DNA of 64,000 nucleotides, taken from positions 15,544,001 through 15,608,000 of the forward strand of contig BSBM01000779.1 in the NCBI GenBank assembly GCA_027924585.1. Reading direction: 5' to 3'. Made by a program: the position numbers and the translations under genes. Shown one piece after another: positions 11,201 to 23,016 of the stretch. The number at the start of each line of letters is the position of its first letter. Position 1 is the stretch's first letter. This DNA comes from Larix kaempferi (lineage: Eukaryota > Streptophyta > Pinopsida > Pinales > Pinaceae). Below the pieces are notes generated by a model that was not told where the DNA came from, did no database searches, and saw nothing but the letters and a program-made list of their open reading frames with translations.

Positions 11201-12662
11201 CAACACTGTGATACTTTGACTAAGGGAAAAGGGAATACACACTTAAGCTTATGTTGGATAATAAACACACATGGAATGGCAGTGTCTCACAAATGGAATA
11301 AGTTGTTTAGAGAGGTGCTTATTCAACCTTGGCAAATGTCTACAACTCACATCCAAGCTGAATCTAGCTCCATGAGGTTCTTTTCTAGAACCGCCATGAC
11401 TGGGTGCCCGGCTAACCGTAACTTGAGGTTCTAGGGGACACTTAGAATTAGTTGTCCCTTATTCCATCTCACATCACAACCCGTAGGCTCCATAAGGAAT
11501 TTAATCATTACATTTAATTCATGGCCAAGAGTCTTTGGATTTAGCATAGATTTAACCACTGCTTTCTTAGGCCTTATGACCCTTTGGATTTCTTGTGTGC
11601 TTATAAGCATAACTAATTGCATCTTTTTATCCAAGGTATTTACATTTCATTCAATTTCATAGCCCTCTTTCATTGTGCTAAGAAGCACAGTTTTTAGTTT
11701 ATTTCCATGGGCTTGCACAAAAGATAAGATAAAGTTTCCACATGCATGTAATGATGGTAGTACTATTTGCTTCAGGTTTAGCCAACACAACTCATGCAAT
11801 TAGGGGGATTATCCACAATCAAGACCAAACATCGGGGCAACCAACTAGATAGATCAAGGTATCAAATCCAACTCACCTAAGCTTAGGAACCAACACCAGC
11901 GGGTTCTCCTGGCCCAGAAGGATCAAGGATTTGGTAAGTTTTGTTGCCAACTCAGAGCTGAGACACAAACTAACAGGGATGCTATCCAACAAAAAAGAAA
12001 AAGTGGTGAGGTCCTCCATATCACAAGCTAAAGTGTAAGTCAAGGTAAAACCAAGGATGGAAGAGAACGGATGGATGGGGAAAGTGAAGGTAGTGCCAAA
12101 ACTAGCAAGCCATAAATGGTGGGAATGATCACGTCCATTCTCCTAAGGAGGGTAAAACCAATGAGTATAAACAAGAACTTCATATTCTGAGTAAATTAGA
12201 CCATTTAGATATTTCAGTGAAATAACCATGCCTCTCTCTATATATGTATAAATACCGCCATATCATAACCACTAGATACCAATTCAAACTACCAAAATGA
12301 GCAAAAGCACAATGCAACAATAACCAAAGCACATCCATATACCTGTCGGGTCATATACTTGCACATACCATCTGTACCATCCACTATCACTGGAACACTC
12401 CTATTGTACACATCTGGGCACTATCATACTGCTCTATATGGAAAAAATGGCTACATCGATCATCAAATCTGAGGTCATGAGGCTCAGTCATGGCATAAGG
12501 TTGTACTGTCTGCTCTGGGGCTGCATGAAAAAATGAGTGATCCTGGAATGAATTCTCATCAACTGTCAATCTCAAGCATCTCAATGTAAAGGACTGGATG
12601 AGAAAAATATTGGAATCTGATCTGAAGATATGGTAGCCCCAACTACTATAAATGTGATAACA
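8300..12662 (-). mobile_element. Solo LTR, type A, inserted in hAT-1
   Basis: It begins TGTTATCACACAACTTGTAG at 8300 and ends GTGATAACA at 12662, flanked on both sides by ggtac (8295-8299 and 12663-12667). One LTR length between perfect 5 bp duplications, with no internal coding region, defines a solo LTR left by LTR-LTR recombination. Orientation is opposite to 16775-21332 and 46322-50867: its reverse end reads TGTTATCACATTTATAGTAG, like their start. It is 4363 bp, or about 4.08 kb after removing the nested hAT derivative and its duplication at 9993-10280. It is visibly more diverged from the two plus copies than they are from each other. No gene is present. Confidence 0.9.
9993..10272. mobile_element. 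Non-autonomous hAT element related to hAT-1
   Basis: This 280 bp element has inverted ends CATAGTGAAAAAAATCAGCG (9993) and, in reverse from 10272, CATAGCGGAAAAAATCGGC. It is flanked by gttgtagc (9985-9992) and gctgtagc (10273-10280), 7 of 8 matching. Its last 110 bp or so, with gacgatgttgccga and gattttttgccgatgccg, is closely similar to the right end of hAT-1 at about 30258-30373. It is therefore an internally deleted relative, mobilised in trans, and it sits inside an LTR that sits inside hAT-1. It has no coding capacity. Confidence 0.85.
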
Positions 12663-13191
12663 GGTACATTAAAGGGCTCTCCCCTTGGGACAACATTGGA
12701 TCCTGAAGAAGTTAGGAGATTGGACAAAGGTGACAACAGTCCAAGTTTCTTATGTGATTGTCTTTCACTTGCAAGTCTAGCCTGCTAGTTTGAATGGTAA
12801 CATGAGGCATCCAAACACCATCTATCATCACCGTTAAGAATTTTTGTGGAGAAAGGGTTTAAGAATCAAAACATTTGCCAATCAACCAATTGAATCTTCC
12901 TCTCACAAGTATGTAGTGTTTCTTCTATCTTTTCCATGGTTTTTTTTGCATATTTTCTTCCCTATCTTCCTCAATTTTTTTTTTTCAATTTTTCCAATGA
13001 TTTCCATGTCCATAAATATTAAAATAGTCACAATGTAAGGGGGTTTTAGAATGGAATAACATGCTTGTTTCTTAGAAGGTTTGATTTTTTAAGCCAATCT
13101 ACTGCAATTTTTTTCAAATGGAGTTTAACATTTTATTTTATTTTTTTGTGCCCTAGGTTTGCATTTTGAGTCTATCATTCCATTTTCCAAA

Positions 13192-13550
13192 ATGCCAAAG
13201 CCATTGGACTCATTTTGGTAGTATGGTGAGCCCGAGGATGGAACAAACAAGCAATATTTGAGTTGCAAATTTTGTGGGCATCGCATGTCGAGAGGGGTTA
13301 ATAGGTTGAAATACCATCTAGCTAAACTCCATGGGCATGATGCTGACCTTTGTACTGCAGTGACCCCATAAATCATGAGATTTTCCCATGACTCAATCCA
13401 TGAAAAAAATAGAAAGGAGGAGATCACCGCAAACAAAGTTGAGCTTGCAGCTTTTGGCCTAGCAAGAATTGCGGAGTCATCCCTATCTACCACTGTCGGT
13501 GAGGGTAGTGGGAGGGGCACCACAGATTCACCTACCGGGAGGGTGGGGAT
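13192..13550 (+). pseudogene. hAT-1 transposase, N-terminal BED zinc-finger segment
   Basis: The reading frame from ATG 13192 encodes a BED-type finger: SCKFCGHRMSRGVNRLKYHL then AKLHG, giving the C-x2-C and H-x4-H ligands. A stop (tag) lies at codon 10 after SFW, and a second (taa) follows the finger after CTAVTP. A further 58 codons continue in the same frame and break off at 13550, where solo LTR B' begins. The BED finger binds DNA in hAT transposases. This is a dead fragment; its continuation is at 26144. Confidence 0.85.
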
Positions 13551-14499
13551 TGTTCCCTACTAAGTTGTACTTAGTTGGATTTCAAGTGAGCTGACAAAGA
13601 TTGTGTTGTCCGCCAAATTGCACACCAGCAGCAGAAATCTTTCGAAAGCTGTCTCCCTCACTGGAAGTGGGGAGAGGTGTGGCCTTGGGGACAAGCAATG
13701 AGTCAGGTACTGTCACCTGAATACCAGCTCCTCCGTTTAGGGTAACTCCTAACGAAGCCAAGGGGGGTAGTCCCTACAAAGAGTTTCACTAAGGTTCTTA
13801 TATTTTATAATGTTTTTGATGGAGTGATATGGATGGGTGTTGTTTAGGAGTTTTCTTGTGATGAGACCAAATTAAAGAAAGTGAGATAGCAAGATAATGA
13901 TGCAATCCACGTTGCTAAATAAGATAAACAAGATAACAGTACGTTTCAAGATTTGACAAGCATTCACAATATGAAAATAAACACAAGGACAAATGGTCTT
14001 GATCAAGATATAAAGTTTTAAATAACCAGTGCTTTATGGAGTCAAAGAAAAAGTAAAGATTGTGATGCTGAATGTGTGGGTCTTGAAAGGTACTGTTCGT
14101 GAGATCGTTGTGCAAAATTATCTTCATAAATTGAATATTTTAATGGTCTTTGATTATTAGGCTAAAACCAAGGATATCAAAAGAGTAAACCTAACCAGGA
14201 AAAATACTGGCAACCTCTTAGATGATAGGTCGGGAGCACCCAGATTGCAGAGGATAAGTGTACAATGGATTGACCACCCTCGAGTCTGACAGTGGAATCC
14301 CGGCACCACCTGTTTCAGGAAGCAACCTCAGTGATTTGACGTTGGTTTTGGATTTTTTGGGTAAAGTTTTAATTATATTATCACTTATAAGTTTAGCAAG
14401 TCCTTCACCTTTCTGAGTACTAGCCCAACCTTTTCAGGTTGGCAGAGCATATGGGTATTGGACAAATAACCAAAATAAATTAATTAATGGGGGAATGTG

Positions 14500-14710
14500 A
14501 GTTTGAAGTATTTTATTTATTAAGAGCACCGTTCAACTCTCCGATAAAGAGTGCTCTTGACTTAGTCTTAAGACCAAAGTTCAAGAGAGTTTTCTAATCT
14601 AATATGCCTAATGCAGGGGGAAAATGCAAGTCCAAAAAATGCTCTCCGACAGAGAGTGCTTTTGACTTGGATTTGGCCAAGTTCAAGAGGCTTTGTTTAT
14701 TTTGTTGTAA
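14500..14710 (-). repeat. Duplicated stem-loop motif in LTR B
   Basis: Two copies of ctctccgayaRagagtgctYttgact, near 14536 and 14641 and about 105 bp apart, are each followed by sequence ending ttcaagag. The same pair occurs inverted in the plus copy at about 39120-39275 as caagagcactctct(g/a)t(t/c)ggagagc. Each motif can fold (CTCTCCgataGAGAG). Conservation of both copies in two separate insertions suggests they belong to the functional LTR, perhaps in the transcribed R/U5 part. Confidence 0.7.
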
Positions 14711-15899
14711 GTGGAAGCAGTTGTGAAAATAAACCACGTGATAGGTCAAAAGATATAAAAGATAACTGGCATGCTACCTGCAAAATGAATTTTGGAAATG
14801 ACTTAGTGTTCTACCAAACAAATTTACTCTAAGGTGGGATCTTCCTCCGAACAAGGTTGATCACTAGAACCACTAGCACTTGAGAACTTTCCAGCCAGCT
14901 GAAATTTTGACCAAGGAAACTAACGGGGAAAGAGGAGTAACTACAAAGTTATGTGGTCCTGCCCTTGGAATGAAATCCCAAGGATACTACCTCCGGTCAA
15001 AACTTGGAAGAGAAAAACGAAAATGAAATAAAAGACTAATTTAAAGCATGAACTGAAAGATCTAAGCTAACCAACCACAACACTCTTCCCCAAATGGGGA
15101 AGAAAACCGAAAAGGTGGAGGCCTCCTCCACTTAACTTTTTATTAAGCTTTTACAAATGCCTTGGGTTTTGGAACCTTGAAGGACTTTTGAGAGAAAGTA
15201 AAGCTTTGAAAAGTAAATTGAAGCAAGCTCTTAAGAGCTATTACAAAGGATAAATAATGACTTCTTGTTTTGGATCGTCCTTATGGTCTTCTCAAAGCTC
15301 TCTTTGGTTCTTTTGAAGTCACTAAGGAGAAGAGAATGGTAAAAGTTTGCTTGATTTGTACTTGGTTTATGCACTTTTTCTTTGATCTTGGATCTAGCCT
15401 TTGGGCCTAAATTTTCTTATATGGATCTTTGAAAAACTCTTCACACACCAAAACTCAAACAACTCGTTAGCTTGTTAGAGTTAGGAAACCCAAATAAAAC
15501 CAAATCTAAAAATGCAAAAAGGGAAACAAAAATCACAATGTTTTTTTATCTTTTGAACTTTAAGATCTAATTAATGAAATTTAAATGAAAACAAGGTGAC
15601 TCTAGACTCTAAATCAAAATGCAAACTATCTACTTGACATGCAAAAGAGACTCAACTTTTTTAGAAGTAAAATGGATGCAAGCCTTTGAATGGTAATGAG
15701 AACTTGAAACTAGATGCAAAAAGGTAAGCCTATTTATCAAAAATCAAACTTTGAAATGCAATGCACTTTTCCGATTTTAAATACAAGATGAGACTTAGAA
15801 ATAAACTAGATGCCAACTAGACTTATGAAATGTAAACTAGAAATGCAAATTTTGGACTAAGTACAAAAATGGAATCTAAACTAAATGCATGCAACCTAG

Positions 15900-16460
15900 A
15901 GAATAAACTGTGGCAAAATAGAAGATATGAGAAGGAGGTCAAAAAAGAAAAAGAAAGATGACTGTCAAAAAGAGAAAAGAAGATGCTGCAAACAAAGGAA
16001 GAAGAAAGCCAATGGAAGAAGGAGATAGGGCAGCGAACAAAGCAAAGAACGGTGAGCAAGAAGGCAGCCCAAACAGTGGCAAAGAAGGCAGCCCAAACAA
16101 TGGGCTAAAGAGGGCCCAAAAGTGGACCTAAGCAAGCTGGAAATGAAGGTAAAAAACAAAGATAAGAAGAGAGAAAACAGTGGAGTAAAAGAGTAGTAAA
16201 ACAGTGGGTAGAGGAGCAGCAAACCGTGAGCAAAGAATGGCCAAAAAGTGAGTCAAATGAAGTCCAAACAATGGGTGAAAAGCAGCCCAACAGTGAGCTA
16301 AAAGAAGACCCAAACAGTGGGTGAAAAACAGCTCAACAGTAGGGTGAAAGACAAGCTGGAGATGATGGGAAAAACACTCAAATTTGGGAGAAATGAAAGA
16401 GCCCAACACTTTCGGAGAAGTGGCCCAACTAGGGCACACTTAGAGGAAGCCAATAAATGG
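15900..16460 (-). repeat. Purine-rich degenerate tandem repeat in LTR B
   Basis: The plus strand is strongly purine-rich, with recurring units such as cccaaacagtgggtgaaaaacagc and ccaaacaatgggtgaaaagc spaced about 35-45 bp. Equivalent tracts occur at 1-240 (gtgttcaaacagtgagcaag twice) and as a pyrimidine-rich plus strand at 37850-38190. The bias produces several overlapping open frames on the minus strand rich in Leu, Phe and Ser, which I regard as non-coding. Confidence 0.75.
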
Positions 16461-16774
16461 TAAAAATGATGAGAAACAAACCAAATAAAACGAGAGATCA
16501 AAGAGCAAAATCAAAGCTTGAAGAAGTTTAAGCTATAGAACTTGTAGCCCAAGGTAGATTTAAAATTTTGAGAAATGGATCGAAGTTAGCTCTTTTGGAT
16601 CTTTTTTTTTTTTATTTTTAAAGTTGGAGTCCACTTGATGTTTGTTTTGGATCTTTTGCCTAGCTTCGAGAAGAGGGGATGTAAACTAGCTCCACAAGCT
16701 TACTCGAAATGGATGAGAAGATCTGTAGGCATAAACAATCAAATGCTAACAAGATAGAGAATTAGTCATGTATT

Positions 16775-19700
16775 TGTTATCACATATATAGTAGCAGGGC
16801 TACCATACATTATTTTTCTGATGCCAGTACACTATTTAGCCAGTTCCCTTACATTTGAGATGCTGAGATGAACATTTATATTGGATCACTATCAGATTGT
16901 GGACAGCAGTGTATATTCCCCATGCCATGACTGAGTCTCAGGACACTCAGAGAGATGACCGATGTAGCCATTATACCATTGGTACAGAGCAGTCAGTAGT
17001 GCCCAGATTTACAGCAGCAGTTTCAGAGGATAGATGATGGTACAGGTTGATGAGCATTCAGGTATATGACTCAGCAGGTATATCATTGTGTTATGGTTAT
17101 ATTGCTTTTATACTTATTCTTATAGCATGTCTTAGCACTTAGTGTCATGATCTAGCGATCATATAGATATGTGGGCCTGGTTGATCTTATTATATATATT
17201 ATATTGTCCCTACTCAGACATAGAAGATCACTATTCATACTCATTGGTTTTACCCTCCTTAGGGAGAATAGAGGTGATCATTCCACCATACCTTGGCTTG
17301 CTAGTGTCGGCTCCATTATTCATTGTCTTCATCCATCCATTGCCTACCTTTTAGTTTATCACCCTGACTTACTACTTGACTAGTGACATGGAGGATATTT
17401 TCCCCACTGTAGCCTCTGTATTGGATGAGCTTCCCTATTTGTTGTGTCTCGACTCTGAGTTGGTGACAAAACTTGCCTATGGTGAGTTGGAGTTCCTTGT
17501 GAATTCCCCCTAGTCACTAAAGTTGTGTTGGCTAAACCTGAGACTTTTAGTGCTGCCATGAATACAAATTCTGGAAAAAATGAAATGCTATATCTTGTAT
17601 GAAAAGCCCATTCATGCAATGTGTTTCTAAACACACATGAATGAAAGGCATGCCAAATGAAAATGGCCATGAAAATAAAATGTTATATCTTTTGGAAATG
17701 TAAATACCTAGGTAAACAAGCTGTCTGTGACACACCTAGAAGTGCTCAGGTATACAAGTGCCTTAAAAACACACCTGCAGTAGAAAGCCTAAAATAAATA
17801 AAAATCTATGCAATGTGTTTATAAACACACATAGACCAAGGCTATGGAAACTTTAGGCCCAAAAAGCAATGGAACTTAAATGCTATATCAAAACAATTGC
17901 TGGCCTTATTTGTATTATGGATTGTGCGCATCTGTTAAAGGTGAATAAACCCTCTTTGAACAACTCATCCATTTGTGAGACACCGCCATTCCCTATGTTG
18001 TTGCTCATTCAGTATATACTATGGTGTGTATTCCCTTTCCCTTTGCCAAAGTGTCACAAAGTTAAGTCAGTCAAGTCATCCCTTAGCCTAGCCAGTTATT
18101 TTAGCCTTCAGCTTTCACTAGCAAATTGATCACAGCTATGAAGTGAGTATGATCTTGAAAGTCTAGTCTGAGTAATAATAATAATTAATGACATTATATA
18201 TTTGGATTTAGAACGCCAGTAATGATTACTTTGTGTTATAATTGTTATTTGAATAAGTTGTAGAGCATGCATTAACCTTTGACACTTTGCAGTAGCTTCT
18301 GATGATGGTCTGAGTTATATTTGGTCATGTTGACTTGGTTAGACCTAGTTTGACCAAGGTCAACCATAGGACATGAGATGGTTGGACCTTGTGATGATAT
18401 GGATTGATGATATATGGTCTATGTACATGTACATGATGATTCCATGCAGCAGCTACAGGGTTATGATGATGAGTCATGGTTTACAGCAGTATTTGATCAT
18501 TTACAGATTATTATTATTTGCCCTGTTCTGGTATATTGGATATATATATTGATCATGCAGAGACTCATATGGTGTATGAGTACACAACTTGGATGGATTT
18601 GGACCTTCTGAGTCCAATAAGATAGTTTGTTTTTAGTTCCGGGCACTTACAGTGATGATTGAGCCTCAATAGGCTATCCCAGTGCAGTTTTGGCCTGTCG
18701 GAGGCCCTGTTAGAGCAGATGTGATTTTTATCCGGTTGACCTAGGGCGCTGTGCTTGGAGGGGGTGGTCCAGCCACTTGTTTTTACCATATTACCCCCCT
18801 CCCGGATACACTGGTGCCCTCACCTTGACAGTGCAGGCACTCCAGGAGGCAGTTTGGGGCAGTTTCACGCTTCTCGAGGCATTTCAGGATTGGTAGAAAT
18901 GGCTATTGAGGAAATCGATTTGGGCTACTGAGGAAATGTTATGGCAATGGGATGATCAATGATGATAGATCGATGTCTTCCACACCTCCTCCAGCAGTTT
19001 TAGCTTCATCGGGGCCCGCATCCATCACTTATGGCACTTTCTGATGATTTCTAAGGTTTTTTAGGCCTACGATTTGACCATGGAGGCACGATTTGGTATA
19101 TTGATGATTATTTTATGATTATTGTGCTATGGGGATTGACCAAGGGTGGCTAAAATTACCCCTTGGACTCACCATAAGCTTCCTATTGTATTTTGTCATC
19201 ATGATTTGGTGGAATTCTCCTCTTCTAGGGCGATTTTGTCCACTCATATTATATTTTATTAGTGATCCATGTATTTTATTGTTGAGCTCATCTCAACCAT
19301 TGATTAGACATTTGTATCTTTTAATCTTAGCCACTCATTCAAAAAGTGGTTAGGATTTTGATGCCTCTCCTTCCTATTTAAAGGAGAGAGCTTCTCATTT
19401 GTAAGGCGTCTTTGGCTCTTGGATTATTGGTATAGAAAAACTTTCTTGTAGAAATTCTTGTGGTCTCCTTTGCATCTGGTGTTCTTAGATGGTGATTGGA
19501 AAGTCTATTGCAACCTAGCATTTGGATTTTGTGGTAAGATCTATCTATTTTGGAAATCATTGTCTTGTCTACAGGAAGGCGACTTCAACAAGGGCGATTT
19601 TGCAAGGCTTCTTCAAATCGACTTTCTTGGCATTTGCTTGTATCAGGGGGTTATCATTAGCATCATTGTGATCTATGCTATCTTTGTGTTACTTCTCTTG

Positions 19701-21332
19701 TGGCATTAGTCTTATCTCTTGATTGCATCAAATCTGATATTGTTGACGTTTGTTGTGCAGGAGAGAGGGCGCATTGGCTTCTTGGACTAAATCGATTGCA
19801 TAGAAAACTACCTCAAAGCTTCTCAAATTGATCGGGTTTGCATAGATCATCATCATCAAGGCATCTACAAGGTTACCCAGGTAAGATCCACAGGTTTGTT
19901 TCTCTTATCTTGATCCAATCCATTGACATAGCTCATAAATTGATAAAACCCTAATTTTTTCAAAACCCTCATTTTACATTTTCTCAGATCTACTTAGATC
20001 TAGTGGGTTGTTGGGTATAATATTGAAAACCCACCTCTATAGCATCCACGGCATCCCAGATCTATAGTTTGGTGAGGATTGGCTTCCATTTGACCCTCTT
20101 CCCAAGCCAACCTAGCTTCTCCAAGCAAGGGCGCACTTCTTAGTGAGGGTGAGTTGACCTAGATCTAGTATGTGGGTAGGTGAGATCCCGCTTGATTCAT
20201 GATCTACACATCCAATAACCTACCCCCAGATTGTCACTTTTCTGATTTCTACCTAGTGGGCCGTATTCCACATTTTAAGGGATTTAATCCCCATTTTGGA
20301 CCACTTGGTATCTTCAAACTCAGATCTAGTAAGATCTAGCCATCGGATTGCCTTGAAATTGTAGATCGACACTCCTATTTGATTAACCTACCCGGATCTA
20401 AAGTTTGGATGCCATCGGACTTGTCTTGACCCACTTAACCCACATTTTAGCCTCCTTGGGTAAAGTCGCACCACTTTGGAGAAGGGAGTTGTCCCACTTC
20501 TAGGACATGGGTACTTGAGATTTCAGTGGATTTGGAACGGGAATAATTCAAAACCTAGGTCTAGTAGGTCACTTTGTCAAATCTTGCCTTGGGGATAGCA
20601 TTCTTTGTTTTAAGGGATTGTGGTCCACTTAGGTCAAACCTAGATCTAGACATATTCATCCATCAAGACTTTAATTGCCCACTTGTCTCATGTAATAGGA
20701 GTCCTTAACCACAAGTCAACTTTACTTTGACTCCATTATCCCAATTCCCAAGGCACTGGTCTCTCTCCAAGTCAATTCGACTTTCCTAGATTGTTGGATT
20801 AACTTGTGGTTTGACCCTTGTGTGGTAAACTAAACCTTTTGATGCCATCATACTGCATGATCAAGCTTGTCACTTGTACTAGTTAGCCCCAATTCAACCC
20901 CTAAACTACCCTGCATTGGACACGGTTCCCAAGGCAGTGGATTTTCTCACATTGAACTAGTACTTTAATCCTGGATCCTATTTCACAAATCATAAGTCAC
21001 TCTCACATCAATAATGAACCAAAGCTATACTCATTGAACCCCCCACTTGTCTTGTGACTTCATCCTAAGGTCTAGGATAAACCATACACCTGACTTCACT
21101 TAGAATTAACTTGATTTGGTGTCTTGGTTTTGATCTCTCCTGTCGGGAGTAGATCGGGTCTCCCCCTTTGTTGTCTGGGCTAGATAACATAAAGTGAAGG
21201 TTGCCTCGACTGGCGTGACAACCATCTATTGCAGGTCGAGGTGATCGTGGTTGCACCTTTTGAGTTGCCCTTCCCTATTGCCATCCATGAGTGGATACAT
21301 CCATAGGGGTAACTACAATTTGGGTGATAACA
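16775..21332 (+). mobile_element. Solo LTR, type A, nested in LTR B
   Basis: It begins TGTTATCACATATATAGTAG at 16775 and ends GGGTGATAACA at 21332, with a perfect gtatt duplication at 16770-16774 and 21333-21337. Its 4558 bp are nearly collinear with 46322-50867, many 60-base lines differing at only a few positions, except for a clearly different block at about 19390-19870. The ends form a 9 bp inverted repeat TGTTATCAC/GTGATAACA. There is no coding region. This is the innermost of five layers: SNARE intron, hAT-1, LTR B', LTR B, LTR A. Confidence 0.93.
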
Positions 21333-22486
21333 GTATTATCCATCAATGGAGATCAAAAGACATGAAATACAAACTAGTAATGTGCATGTACTCTTATATC
21401 TCTAAAGAGAATGAATATTCAAATAAATTGAGACTACAAATATTTGACTTACGTGCTTGAATAAAGCCCTCCCAAGCATGAACTAATAAATCAATATTGA
21501 ATAACAACATGAAAGAATGAAACAACATCACCTCATTCCATAAGCATTAATCCAAATAACACAAGATGAGCCTCCAAAGCCTTAAATTTTATTCCACATA
21601 AGAAGTATTACAATATTTTGCCATAGTTTATGTGCACAAGAAATCCATGAAGAAGAGAGCTCAAAGGCCTCTCTTATATAGCAAAACACAAAGCTAAAAC
21701 CCTAATTCGAATTGGCTTAGGAGAGAGCCAATGGCACACAGTCACCAAATCGAACCTCAATCTAATCTCAATCAACAGGCTTGGAGTGGTAGTCTAAGTG
21801 GCAAATTCGAATTTGGGATGGCATGGGAAGTTTCACCATCCAACAAACCAATGCCATGTGTAATACTCGAGCCCTTGAAGGAGAATACGTGAGCTCTCAA
21901 GAGATTGACGTGAGCTAATGGTTGTTGAGCCATGTGATGTGGCCCCAATCTATGGAATGTGCCCACCATATAATAAATAATCACCACCAAACCATTAGAT
22001 ACATGCCACATCAACCAAGTCATAGAGCATGCAAAACGAAACCGTGTATGAAATCACGTGAAGGAATGGCGTGAGGAGTGGGCGTGATTGTGGTTGGTGG
22101 CTGCCTTTCATAACTTGAATCTTTATCCAAAGTTGTATCATATGTCATGTTACTTACCACTTTAAACATTGCCTTTATCTTTCAACTCGAATAGTGCATG
22201 CGTGGAGCTCCCATGTGAATGAAGGGCCCACGCTCAACATTTAATCGAATATTCCAAAGTTTCACTATGGCATGTATTTAAACTTTTAAAGTGGGTCGTA
22301 CAATCCATAAAAACCTTATGCCACTCCCTCCATACAATTTTTTAATCAATTTTGGCTTTTTTTGAATTTTGGACTTAGTGCTTTTTTGTCATTTTATGGC
22401 CACTAAATGCCAAAATAATGAAAAAATGCCCCCAGAGGTGATGTAATCGCCCGAAGCCCTAGAAGAGATGGCGTTAGGGTAAAGAG

Positions 22487-22501
22487 GACGCTCTGAGCGT
22501 C
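22487..22501. promoter_or_regulatory. Conserved palindrome GACGCTCTGAGCGTC in type B LTRs
   Basis: This is a perfect 7 bp inverted repeat around a single T inside the best conserved block of type B LTRs. The copy near 1568 is gacgctctgagcatc with one change; degenerate forms occur near 23600 and 43245. It may be a protein-binding site in the LTR; that role is inferred. Confidence 0.55.
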
Positions 22502-22997
22502 AAAACGAGCCTCCCCACGCCAAATTCCGCCTCCGGATGAGGCTTTTATCACTTCTTGAAAAATTTCATTTAAACCATTAAAAAATGGTCTAAATTACGG
22601 AAAAATTTATTCTTCTCGCAATCCAACGAAACTCGTAGGGGACCTAATGCATGTTCATACGACTCAATCGAGATGGCTAACATGTAAAAAATCCTAGACA
22701 CAAGACTCTAATAACCACCTTAGGTTTTGACCATCATGGAGAATACTCCAGCTTTGGAGGTTTGAGTGAAAAACTCAGGGATTATACGCCACTGATGAGT
22801 AGCGCATAATTCCTAAGGAAAAAAACACTCTAGAGTATCTCCCAAATGGTTAAACCTACGGATAGCCGAGTCTTTTATAAAAGGATCCTATTTAGACCAA
22901 CTTTTTACATTTTCCCCATGGGGGTATGAACATGCAGTTATTACAAATGGGGCAAAATTGCTCTGAAAATGACTTCTGAACTTCTGAATGCTGATGA

Positions 22998-23016
22998 TGA
23001 ACATGAATCATGTTCA
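22998..23016. promoter_or_regulatory. Conserved 19 bp palindrome near the 5' end of type B LTRs
   Basis: TGAACATGAATCATGTTCA is a perfect 9 bp inverted repeat with a single central base, about 55 bp inside the LTR start. The identical sequence is at 2081-2099 in the LTR at the left edge. A decayed form is at about 42725. Position and symmetry suggest a dimer-binding enhancer-like site; this is inference. Confidence 0.6.

Noticed and set aside
14500-14710. Possible CRISPR-like repeats
   Set aside because: There are only two copies about 105 bp apart in a plant LTR; no array or cas-like gene is present.
15823-16501. Overlapping minus-strand open frames of 60-100 codons
   Set aside because: They lie in a purine-rich repeat of LTR B and are Leu/Phe/Ser-rich in several frames at once, which is a composition effect.
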